Part shown: positions 1-5,610 of the stretch, piece after piece
Layout: every line of letters starts with the position of its first letter
Position numbering within the stretch: the stretch's first letter is position 1
DNA from: CAMYLY01 sp039587215
Lineage (GTDB): Bacteria > Gemmatimonadota > Gemmatimonadetes > Gemmatimonadales > GWC2-71-9
Direction of reading: 5' to 3'
DNA length: 5,610 bases
Assembly: GCA_039587215.1 (NCBI GenBank)
Contig: JBDHIW010000216.1
Location: 1-5,610 of the forward strand
Position numbers and translations under genes: made by a program
Notes under the pieces: generated by a model
Databases searched by the model: none
Seen by the model: only the letters and a program-made list of their open reading frames with translations
What the model was told of the DNA's origin: nothing

Positions 1-1254
1 GAGCGCTCGGAAGCGGAGATGCGCCTCAGAGGACGCCGCCGCACGCTCGAGCGATCGCCGGGCCAGCGCCGTGTCGCCGATCGCGAGCGCCGCGGTACCC
101 ACGTTGTACCACGTCGTATCGCTGCCGCCTCGGTCCGTTGCGCGGGTGTAGTGCCCCAGAGCTGCCGCAAAGTCCCCCTGCACCCACGCCCGGTCCCCCG
201 CGGGACGCGGCGACTGCGCGTGCACGGGCGCCGATGCGGCGCCCAGCGCCAGGAGGACCGAGGCCAACGCCATGCTCCGTCGCGTCACCGCCTGCAGCAT
301 GAGGACGGCCGCAGCCGCCAGCAGCGGCACCCACGCCTGCGAGCGATCCTGCGACGCCGTCGTGGTCGCCTCGGGCGAGCGTTTGTACGCGTCGACCAAC
401 TCCCGCACGGCACCGGCCTGATCCTCGCGTTCCGCCGTTACGACGACGCCGCGCGCCGCGTCGGCGATCCGATTGATGATGTCATCACGACGCACCGTCT
501 CGACGCGCTCGCCGTTCTCGTCCTGCTGGTAGTCGAGGAAAACACCGTCCGCATCACGCACCGGGATGGGTGCGCCCTGCCGCCCTCCCTGAGCCACCAC
601 GATCAGATGCACCCCCGCGGTCTCGAGCCGCTCCGCCTCCCGCACCGCCGCATCGACCGAATCGTGCGCCTCGCCGTCGCTGAACACTACGAGCACCCGA
701 TCGGCGACCTGATCCGCCGCGACGAGCAGTTCGCGGCCCTGGCGAAGAACGGCCGCCAGTTCGGTTCCGCCCGCAGACGTGAGACTCGGATCCAGCGCGT
801 CGACCATCATGTGCAGTGCCGACTGATCGACCGTGAGGGGCGACAGGATAAAACTCTGACCGGCGAACGCAATGAGACCGATGCGGTCGCCCCGCAGGTC
901 GTGCACGAGGCGACGGGCCTGTCGTCGCGACCGCTCGAGACGCGAGGGGCTCCCGTCCTCCGCCAACATCGACCGGGAGATGTCGACCGCGACCACGAGG
1001 TTGAGGCCCTTCGTCTCGGTGCGCACCGTGCGGCTGCCCCACCGAGGACCGGCGTAGGCGGCCGTCGCGCACAGTCCCACCACCATCAGGGCGATGGGCG
1101 ACCACCGCCCGAGCGCCTGCGCCTGCGCCCCGACGGCGGCAGACCACCGTCGGGCCCGTCGCACCCGGGCGGCGCGCGCCCACCACGACAGCACGCCCAG
1201 CAAGAGGGCAAGCGCGGGCGCGAGCAGCAACAGCTGCGGGAAGTCGAACCGCAC
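1..1254 (-). CDS. batB: BatB-type VWA membrane protein fused to a BatC-like TPR domain (3' end cut by window)
   Basis: This protein is predicted to present a metal-binding VWA domain and a TPR domain to the periplasm as part of the MoxR/Bat envelope system. Of 418 visible codons, none is a stop, and the frame is still open at base 1. A first helix lies at about residues 5-25 and a basic cytoplasmic loop with several Arg at 26-51. A second helix at about 52-69 leads into the VWA domain at about 80-290. The metal site looks intact: DISRS at 91-95, T164 in GGTEL, and D193 in FSDGE. A third helix at about 308-323 is followed by TRRS and a hydrophobic stretch at 328-342 ending in VHA-Q (344-347), like a signal peptide. 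TPR-like sequence begins near 354, with WYNVGTA at 382-388. The GTG start at 1254-1252 gives the family-typical opening MRFDFPQLLLL, lies 2 nt after the BatA stop, and has no clear Shine-Dalgarno, so it is probably translationally coupled. The full length is unknown. Confidence 0.88.
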   Translation of the reverse strand, partial: MRFDFPQLLLLAPALALLLGVLSWWARAARVRRARRWSAAVGAQAQALGRWSPIALMVVGLCATAAYAGPRWGSRTVRTETKGLNLVVAVDISRSMLAEDGSPSRLERSRRQARRLVHDLRGDRIGLIAFAGQSFILSPLTVDQSALHMMVDALDPSLTSAGGTELAAVLRQGRELLVAADQVADRVLVVFSDGEAHDSVDAAVREAERLETAGVHLIVVAQGGRQGAPIPVRDADGVFLDYQQDENGERVETVRRDDIINRIADAARGVVVTAEREDQAGAVRELVDAYKRSPEATTTASQDRSQAWVPLLAAAAVLMLQAVTRRSMALASVLLALGAASAPVHAQSPRPAGDRAWVQGDFAAALGHYTRATDRGGSDTTWYNVGTAALAIGDTALARRSLERAAASSEAHLRFRAL

Positions 1255-1256
1255 GG

Positions 1257-2933
1257 CTACGGCACCCGCACGATCAGTGTCGCCCCGAGGCCCAACTCGA
1301 GCAGCAGCGCCCCGAGACCCGCAAGGAGGAACCCGCGGAACGACTCGTCGGCATCGCTGTACCGCGTGATAGTCACCGGGGTCGTTTCGAGCTGGTCGAT
1401 CTGCTGGAAGATCCGTCCCAGCGCCTCGGGGTCGGTGGCGCGGAAGTACCGCCCGCCCGTCATACCCGCCACATCACGCAGCAACTCCTCGTCGAGGCGG
1501 ACGGGCAGCGTCTGATACCGCAGCTGGCCCTGTGCGCTCCGTCCGATCGGCATCGGCGCCTCCCCCTCGGTGCCGACGCCGATCGTATAGATCCGGATGT
1601 CGAACTGGGCCGCCGCCTCGGCGGCCGTCCGGGGATCGAGCATCCCGCGGGTGTTCTCCCCGTCGGTCAGCAGCACGAGCACCTTGCTCGACCCCGGCGC
1701 CCGTCGGAGCCGGTTCGCGGCGGTCGCAATAGCGGTACCGATCGCCGTGCCGTCCTCGAGCTCGAACGCGTTGAGCGTGCGCACGGACGCGGTGAGGACG
1801 TCGTAGTCGACGGTGATCGGCACGCGGGTGAGCGCCTCGCCGGCAAACGCCACCAACCCGATGCGGTCGTACTGCCGGCCTTGGATGAACAAGACAGACT
1901 GCTCGATGGCGACCTCGAGCCGCGTGGACGGCTCGAAGTCCTTGGCAAGCATGCTGCTCGACACGTCCACCGCGAGCGCGATCGCGATTCCCTCGCTTCG
2001 GGTCTCCACGAGATCCGCGCCGAACTGCGGGCCCGCAGCCCCCACGATCCACGCTGCCACCGCAACCGAACGGAGCGCGGCCGGCGTCTCCGCCACCCAT
2101 CGCCGCGCCTGCGCGACGACCGGGATCGACTCGAGCGCTTCGACGACCGCCTCGACCCGACCGACCGTCTCGAGCACGTCACCCGACACGGCCGGCGCAA
2201 AGCGGGCCCGGTCCAGCTCCCGCAGCACTCCGGTCAGGTCGCGCAGGGGCCACGACGGGTAGCGCTCCCGCACGAGGTGCAGGCACTCGTCGGTCGTGAC
2301 CTCCGTCCCGATGTCCGGCGCGCGCGCCGCGATCCGGGAACGCACCGCATCCGCCGCGAGCGCAATCACCGCCCGACCCTCACCCGCTTCGACCCACCGG
2401 TCCACCGGGGTATGCAGCTCAGCGGCGCCCCCAAAGCGCCACGCGGCACGCGGGCCCACACGCCGCCGCCGCACCGTCCAGATCGCGACCACGGCCAGGA
2501 CGACGCCGACCAACACGATGGGAACGATCGGACGCGTCGGATACGCGGCGTACGGTCCGAGCGAGTGCCGCGGCGCGGCAGCAGTGTCCGGCAACACGGA
2601 CGCGACCGTGACGCCAACGGTCGTCCCGGGCAGTGCCTCGACCCGGCCGTCGGCGTACAGCAGCTCGATCTCCGGAACGACGACGTCGTGCGCGCCCGGC
2701 GCAAAGAGCGCGACCGCGTACTCCAGAACGAGCCGTCCCTCGGTCACGCGCGCCACCGGATCGGCCAGCGGCTGCAGCACGTCCGTGGTCTCGAGCGCAC
2801 CCGGCGCCGCGACGAGGGCCGTCGCGACGGGTACGGATCGGGTGATCCAGACCGTGTCACCCACGGTCGGTACCGCCGGCTGCACGTTCCATCCGCCGCC
2901 CTGAAGGACGAGAACCAGCGCCAACCGGATCAT
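1257..2933 (-). CDS. batA: BatD/DUF4381-like domain fused to BatA-type VWA protein
   Basis: This 558-residue protein joins two parts usually encoded separately. Residues 1-12 form a short hydrophobic signal-like segment. A beta-rich extracytoplasmic region (about 20-120) contains FAPGAHDVVVPEIELLYADG (77-96), which recalls BatD. A helix at 136-154 is followed by RRRR (155-158). The cytoplasmic region at 170-268 resembles the BatD/DUF4381 C-terminus, with EVTTDECL at 211-218 and LRELDRARFAP at 237-247. BatA then begins: a helix at about 285-303 ending in AGPQFG, and a VWA domain at about 315-515. Its metal site is DVSSS (323-327), T396 in EDGTAIG, and D424 in LTDGEN. TGGRYFRATD (492-501) is typical of BatA, and a last helix lies at about 533-555. 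ATG at 2933-2931 overlaps the DUF58 stop by 4 nt (ATGA), pointing to coupling; no strong Shine-Dalgarno is seen. There is no Met between residues 1 and 328, so no internal ATG start could yield a separate BatA. Confidence 0.9.
   Translation of the reverse strand: MIRLALVLVLQGGGWNVQPAVPTVGDTVWITRSVPVATALVAAPGALETTDVLQPLADPVARVTEGRLVLEYAVALFAPGAHDVVVPEIELLYADGRVEALPGTTVGVTVASVLPDTAAAPRHSLGPYAAYPTRPIVPIVLVGVVLAVVAIWTVRRRRVGPRAAWRFGGAAELHTPVDRWVEAGEGRAVIALAADAVRSRIAARAPDIGTEVTTDECLHLVRERYPSWPLRDLTGVLRELDRARFAPAVSGDVLETVGRVEAVVEALESIPVVAQARRWVAETPAALRSVAVAAWIVGAAGPQFGADLVETRSEGIAIALAVDVSSSMLAKDFEPSTRLEVAIEQSVLFIQGRQYDRIGLVAFAGEALTRVPITVDYDVLTASVRTLNAFELEDGTAIGTAIATAANRLRRAPGSSKVLVLLTDGENTRGMLDPRTAAEAAAQFDIRIYTIGVGTEGEAPMPIGRSAQGQLRYQTLPVRLDEELLRDVAGMTGGRYFRATDPEALGRIFQQIDQLETTPVTITRYSDADESFRGFLLAGLGALLLELGLGATLIVRVP
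2930..2933 (-). other. ATGA start/stop overlap, DUF58 to BatD-BatA fusion
   Basis: The start of the fusion gene (ATG, 2933-2931) and the stop of the DUF58 gene (TGA, 2932-2930) overlap as ATGA. With no strong Shine-Dalgarno in front, translation of the membrane protein probably depends on ribosomes finishing the DUF58 gene. Confidence 0.85.
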
Positions 2934-3823
2934 CGGCTCATCCGCCGCGCGCGGCGCGCGAAGGTCTCGTGCAACGCTTCGGCGTACGGGCGATCGGTTC
3001 GCAGCGCCAAGTGGTCGACCTGGAGCCTCGCGAATGCCCGGGCCCGACTCAGCCGCTGCTCCTCGGCCGCCAGTCCGATCCGCATCCGCGTCGCGTCATG
3101 CGCCGTATCGACGAGGACCCGTTCGCCCGTTTCCGCATCTTCGAGCTCGATCCAACCGACCGACGGGAGATCGAACTCGCGTGGATCGTCGACGGTAACC
3201 GCCACGACCTCGTGTCGCCGTGCCAGCCGCGCCAGCTGATCCTCCCAGCCCGACGCGCGAAAGTCCGAGAGGACTACGACGATGGCTCGATGCCGCAGGA
3301 GGCGCGCCGCGTAGGCGAGTGCGGTCGCAAGGCTCGTCCGCGCCGACGACGGCTGGAAGGCGACCAGGTCCCGGATGACCCTGAGGGCATGCCGACGCCC
3401 TTTGCGGGGGCGTACGACGTGTTCTACTTCGTCCGCAAAGACCAGCGCGCCGACACGGTCGTTTTGGTGGGCCGCCGCCAGCGCGAGCACCGCGGAGACC
3501 TCCACGCCGATCTGGGCTTTGGACGTGGGATCCCCGAACTCCTCCGATCCCGAGCGGTCCACCACGAGCAACAACGTGAGTTCACGCTCTTCGTGGAACG
3601 TCTTCACGTACGGGGAGCCCATGCGGGCGGACACGTTCCAGTCGATGGCACGGTAGTCGTCGCCGTGCTCGTAGGCCCGGACCTCGGCGAACTCCATGCC
3701 CTGTCCGCGGAACACCGATCGGTACTCTCCCGAAAACAGCGTCGTGACGAGTCGCCGCGTGCGGAGTTCGATCCTCTTCACCTGGCGCAGCACGTCCGCC
3801 GATACGACGCGCGACGGTTGCAT
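2930..3823 (-). CDS. DUF58 family protein (short, soluble, VWA-like)
   Basis: A complete 297-residue protein of the DUF58 family, the usual partner encoded directly after MoxR in Bat-type operons. It has no membrane helix, so it is predicted to be cytoplasmic, unlike longer DUF58 proteins that carry N-terminal helices. The family core is clear: RGQGMEFAEVRAYEHGDDYR at 39-58, then AIDWNVSAR (59-67), PYVKTFHEERE (71-81) and LLLVVDRSGSEEFG (84-97). DRSGS at 89-93, T163 and D187 (LSDFRASG) match the DxSxS...T...D metal-site pattern of VWA domains, so this member may bind a divalent metal. The C-terminus is very Arg-rich (FARRARRMSR). ATG at 3823-3821 shares one base with the MoxR stop (TGATG), indicating tight translational coupling. 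A GGAGG lies about 16 nt upstream, too far to be a good ribosome site. Its likely role, by family, is to link the MoxR ATPase to the membrane-bound VWA proteins. Confidence 0.94.
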   Translation of the reverse strand: MQPSRVVSADVLRQVKRIELRTRRLVTTLFSGEYRSVFRGQGMEFAEVRAYEHGDDYRAIDWNVSARMGSPYVKTFHEERELTLLLVVDRSGSEEFGDPTSKAQIGVEVSAVLALAAAHQNDRVGALVFADEVEHVVRPRKGRRHALRVIRDLVAFQPSSARTSLATALAYAARLLRHRAIVVVLSDFRASGWEDQLARLARRHEVVAVTVDDPREFDLPSVGWIELEDAETGERVLVDTAHDATRMRIGLAAEEQRLSRARAFARLQVDHLALRTDRPYAEALHETFARRARRMSR

Positions 3824-3825
3824 CA
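3821..3825 (-). other. TGATG stop/start overlap, MoxR to DUF58
   Basis: The TGA ending the MoxR gene and the ATG opening the DUF58 gene share the A at 3823. This is a classic arrangement for termination-reinitiation coupling and would help keep the ATPase and its adaptor in a fixed ratio. Confidence 0.85.
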
Positions 3826-4797
3826 GGGGACGTCCACAGCCTCCAGAATCCGCGCGATCACGTCATCGGAGGTCATGTCTTCGGCTTCCGCCTCGAAGGT
3901 GAGGAGCACGCGATGCCGCAGGACGTCGGCGCCAATCGCCTTCACGTCCTCCGGCACGACGTAGGCGCGGCCCCGGAGAAACGCCTGGGCACGTGCCGCC
4001 CTGGCCAGGTAGATCGACGCCCGGGGGCTCGCTCCGTAGGCGATGAGCGGCTGCAGGTCGGTCAGACCGACTCCCTGCGGCTCGCGGGTCGCTCGCACGA
4101 TGTCGACGATGTAGTCGACGAGCTTCTGGTCCATATACAGCTCGGCGATGGCTTTGCGCTGGCGGAGGATGTCCACGGGGTCCGCCACGCGTGAAACCGG
4201 GATCTCCTGCGCGCCGGCCATCCGCCACAGGATCTCCTTTTCGTCGTCCCTCGACGGGTAGTCGACGCGGATTTTGAGCATGAACCGGTCGAGCTGCGCC
4301 TCCGGCAGCGGATAGGTCCCCTCGTGCTCGATCGGGTTCTGCGTCGCCAACACGAGGAACGGATCCTCGAGGCGATACGTGTCGCCCCCGATCGTGACCT
4401 GCTGCTCCTGCATGGCCTCGAGCAGCGCCGCCTGCACTTTCGCCGGTGCGCGGTTGATCTCGTCCGCGAGGATCAGGTTGGCGAACAGCGGACCGCGCTT
4501 CGGATGAAACTCGCCGGTCTTCTGGTCGAACACCATCGTCCCGATGATGTCGGCCGGCAGGAGATCCGGCGTGAACTGAATCCGGTGGAACGTCGCGTGG
4601 ATCGTTTCGGCCAGCGTACTGACCGCGAGGGTCTTGGCGAGCCCCGGCACCCCCTCCAGCAGGATGTGCCCCCCGGTGAGCAGCCCGATCAGCAGGCGCT
4701 CGATCATCGCCTCCTGGCCGACCACGCGACGGCTCACCTCCGTGACGATGGCGTCCGTCAACGACGCATCGGCGGGCTGGGCCGCCTTCGACGTCAT
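3823..4797 (-). CDS. MoxR-family AAA+ ATPase
   Basis: A complete 324-residue MoxR-type AAA+ ATPase, the usual length for the family. These enzymes form ATP-driven rings thought to remodel or load cofactors onto VWA-domain partners. The expected motifs are present in order: VVGQE (25-29) near the N-terminus, Walker A GVPGLAKT (49-56), FTPDLLPADIIG (75-86), Walker B LILADEINRAP (108-118), sensor 1 around LATQNP (150-155), the arginine-finger region LDRF (169-172), and a sensor 2-like SPRASIYLA at 257-265. The C-terminal helical lid continues through VPEDVKAIGADVLRHR. It is predicted to be cytoplasmic, with no signal or membrane segment. The ATG at 4797 is chosen because GAGGA precedes it by 5 nt. 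It follows the upstream gene by only 15 nt and its stop shares a base with the DUF58 start. The family is clear, but the specific substrate is not visible beyond the likely VWA partners encoded downstream. Confidence 0.97.
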   Translation of the reverse strand: MTSKAAQPADASLTDAIVTEVSRRVVGQEAMIERLLIGLLTGGHILLEGVPGLAKTLAVSTLAETIHATFHRIQFTPDLLPADIIGTMVFDQKTGEFHPKRGPLFANLILADEINRAPAKVQAALLEAMQEQQVTIGGDTYRLEDPFLVLATQNPIEHEGTYPLPEAQLDRFMLKIRVDYPSRDDEKEILWRMAGAQEIPVSRVADPVDILRQRKAIAELYMDQKLVDYIVDIVRATREPQGVGLTDLQPLIAYGASPRASIYLARAARAQAFLRGRAYVVPEDVKAIGADVLRHRVLLTFEAEAEDMTSDDVIARILEAVDVP

Positions 4798-4802
4798 CGC
4801 GA

Positions 4803-4807
4803 TCCTC
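4803..4807 (-). promoter_or_regulatory. Ribosome binding site of the MoxR gene
   Basis: The minus strand reads GAGGATCGCGATG, placing a GAGGA core 5 nt before the ATG at 4797. It is the only convincing Shine-Dalgarno at a suitable distance in front of any start in this window. The downstream genes have overlapping or nearly abutting junctions and seem to rely on coupling. This site supports the chosen MoxR start and suggests the ATPase is the cistron with the strongest independent initiation. Confidence 0.7.
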
Positions 4808-4812
4808 GCGGG

Positions 4813-5610
4813 TCAGCGCTTGATCCGCTCACCGTCGTCCTCGTACCTGAAGATCCACGTGGCGAACGCGGGCGGGCGAATCGGGTGATCGGCCTCCATC
4901 GCCCCCCACTCATGCCCGGATCCCGATCCGGGCACCCGATCCTCGGCCTGCGCCACCGCCTGCTGAGCGCGACCGATCCACGTCTGGCAGTTGGCTTCGC
5001 GCAGATCGACCCAACCCGCGTGGATCGCACGCGCGATGTCGCCCTGGGGCTTCACGATGACCTCACCGCCGCGGTAGACCGTCCCGTCCGGCAGCACCAC
5101 CGGCAGCCCCACCGAGATGATCGTTTGGCGAAGTTCGACGTCCTCCGCGAGCAACCCCGCCGCTTCCGCGGCCAGCGTGCCCGCGTCGCTCGTCGCCAGC
5201 GCCCCGACCGACGACCGCAGGCACGACCAAACGAATCCTTCGTACAGCAGTTTCGACAGCCGCGGGGGGCCCAGCATCTCGTACGCCACCGCCCGGACCC
5301 CGTGATGCGCCTCGAGCTCGGCCAGCCGCTCGATCGCTGCCGAGCGCAACACACCCGCCTGATAGGTCGGTCCCGCGGTCGAGGAATCGATCGCCGCGAC
5401 GACGTTGCGTCCCGAAGAGCGCCCCTCCACCTCCATCACGACGTACCCGGCCACTTCTTCCGGCGTGATGAATTCCATCTGGCGAAGCGAGCTGACCGTT
5501 TCGAACTCGTCGCGGGCGAAGTAGCCGTTCTCTCCGACGTCGGCATAGACGGATTCCAGCACTTCGCCGGTTTCCGACCAACCCGACCCGTTCTCACCGA
5601 ACGCCCCGTC
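4813..5610 (-). CDS. Unrecognised soluble protein, C-terminal 265 residues (5' end outside window)
   Basis: The frame is open from the window edge down to a TGA at 4815-4813, giving 265 visible residues. A GTG at 5562-5560 could serve as a start, but the frame continues upstream of it with coding-like sequence, so the gene most likely begins beyond the window. I do not recognise the family. No signal peptide or membrane helix is visible. Notable features are two GENG motifs 21 residues apart near the visible start (visible residues 5-8 and 26-29), a small-residue segment AIDSSTAGPTYQAGVLRSA at about 73-91, and YEMLGPPRLSKLLYEGFVW further on. A Gly/Ser linker (PGSGSGHEW) precedes a C-terminus ending FATWIFRYEDDGERIKR. 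It ends 15 nt before the MoxR start on the same strand and is probably co-transcribed. That makes a role linked to the Bat system possible but unproven; it may instead be an unrelated gene that shares the transcript. Confidence 0.75.
   Translation of the reverse strand, partial: DGAFGENGSGWSETGEVLESVYADVGENGYFARDEFETVSSLRQMEFITPEEVAGYVVMEVEGRSSGRNVVAAIDSSTAGPTYQAGVLRSAAIERLAELEAHHGVRAVAYEMLGPPRLSKLLYEGFVWSCLRSSVGALATSDAGTLAAEAAGLLAEDVELRQTIISVGLPVVLPDGTVYRGGEVIVKPQGDIARAIHAGWVDLREANCQTWIGRAQQAVAQAEDRVPGSGSGHEWGAMEADHPIRPPAFATWIFRYEDDGERIKR
4913..4934. repeat. Perfect 9-bp inverted repeat with 4-nt loop inside the upstream gene
   Basis: TGCCCGGAT at 4913-4921 is followed by CCCG and then ATCCGGGCA at 4926-4934, a perfect GC-rich hairpin. 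It falls in the codons of the PGSGSG linker, about 115 nt before the MoxR start. No T-run follows it on the minus strand, so it does not look like an intrinsic terminator. It could be an RNA structure in the operon transcript or a chance result of Gly/Ser codons. Confidence 0.45.

Noticed and set aside
262..300. A twin-arginine (Tat) export signal at TRRSMAL in the BatB-TPR junction
   Set aside because: The RR pair lies between two hydrophobic segments, as a normal positive-inside loop would. The residues after it do not follow the Tat consensus closely, and the segment is internal to the protein.
554..1186. A 210-codon minus-strand frame inside the BatB gene
   Set aside because: It is a Gly/Arg-rich out-of-frame reading. 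The overlapping BatB frame has the full VWA metal-site pattern and continues through the whole region.
19..1515. A 498-codon open frame on the plus strand opposite the BatA/BatB junction
   Set aside because: The translation is dominated by Arg, His, Pro and Gly with no recognisable domain, and it lies antisense to two clearly identified genes. In GC-rich DNA such long antisense frames are expected.
1881..3964. Long plus-strand frames (452 codons at 1881-3239 and 331 codons at 2969-3964)
   Set aside because: They are antisense to the BatD-BatA, DUF58 and MoxR genes, have Arg-rich low-information translations, and have no supporting domain.
1..4797. A MoxR-VWA anti-phage or conflict system
   Set aside because: MoxR and VWA domains do occur in such ternary systems, but here the VWA proteins are classical membrane-anchored BatA/BatB types with DUF58 and TPR partners. 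No effector (nuclease, protease or toxin) is visible.
5560..5562. GTG as the true start of the gene upstream of MoxR
   Set aside because: The frame remains open to the window edge with similar sequence (the GENG motif repeats on both sides of the GTG), and no Shine-Dalgarno precedes it.

Overview
The window is strongly GC-rich and coding on the minus strand from end to end. It reads as a bacterial chromosomal operon of the MoxR/Bat (Bacteroides aerotolerance-type) class. The proteins have signal-like N-termini, periplasmic VWA domains and a periplasmic TPR domain, which suggests a GC-rich diderm bacterium. Gemmatimonadota, Acidobacteriota or Proteobacteria-like lineages are possible, but the sequence does not settle the phylum.

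Layout in the direction of transcription, from high to low coordinates. (1) 5610-4813: the 3' part of an unrecognised soluble protein, cut by the window edge. (2) 4797-3823: a complete MoxR-family AAA+ ATPase, starting 15 nt after gene 1 with a good Shine-Dalgarno. (3) 3823-2930: a complete short, soluble DUF58 protein whose start shares one base with the MoxR stop. (4) 2933-1257: a 558-residue membrane protein that looks like a fusion of a BatD/DUF4381-type protein with BatA (VWA); it overlaps gene 3 by 4 nt. (5) 1254-1: a BatB-type VWA protein with a GTG start 2 nt after the gene 4 stop, fused to the beginning of a BatC-type TPR domain that runs off the window. There is no intergenic space beyond 15 nt, so no promoter or terminator is expected inside, and none is seen.

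How the genes fit together, from what is known of the families: MoxR ATPases are thought to act as chaperone or remodelling ATPases on metal-binding VWA partners. The DUF58 protein is the likely cytoplasmic VWA-like adaptor, and BatA, BatB, BatC and BatD form membrane-anchored, periplasm-facing assemblies linked to envelope stress or oxidative tolerance. All three VWA-type domains here keep a recognisable DxSxS...T...D metal-site (MIDAS) pattern.

The main point of interest is domain compaction. The usual separate cistrons for BatD/DUF4381, BatA, BatB and BatC appear as two fused proteins in the same order. In the first, the single membrane helix of the BatD-like part appears to replace the first helix of BatA. 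In the second, a signal-peptide-like segment sits at the BatB/TPR junction. The unrecognised protein just upstream of MoxR is the other loose end.
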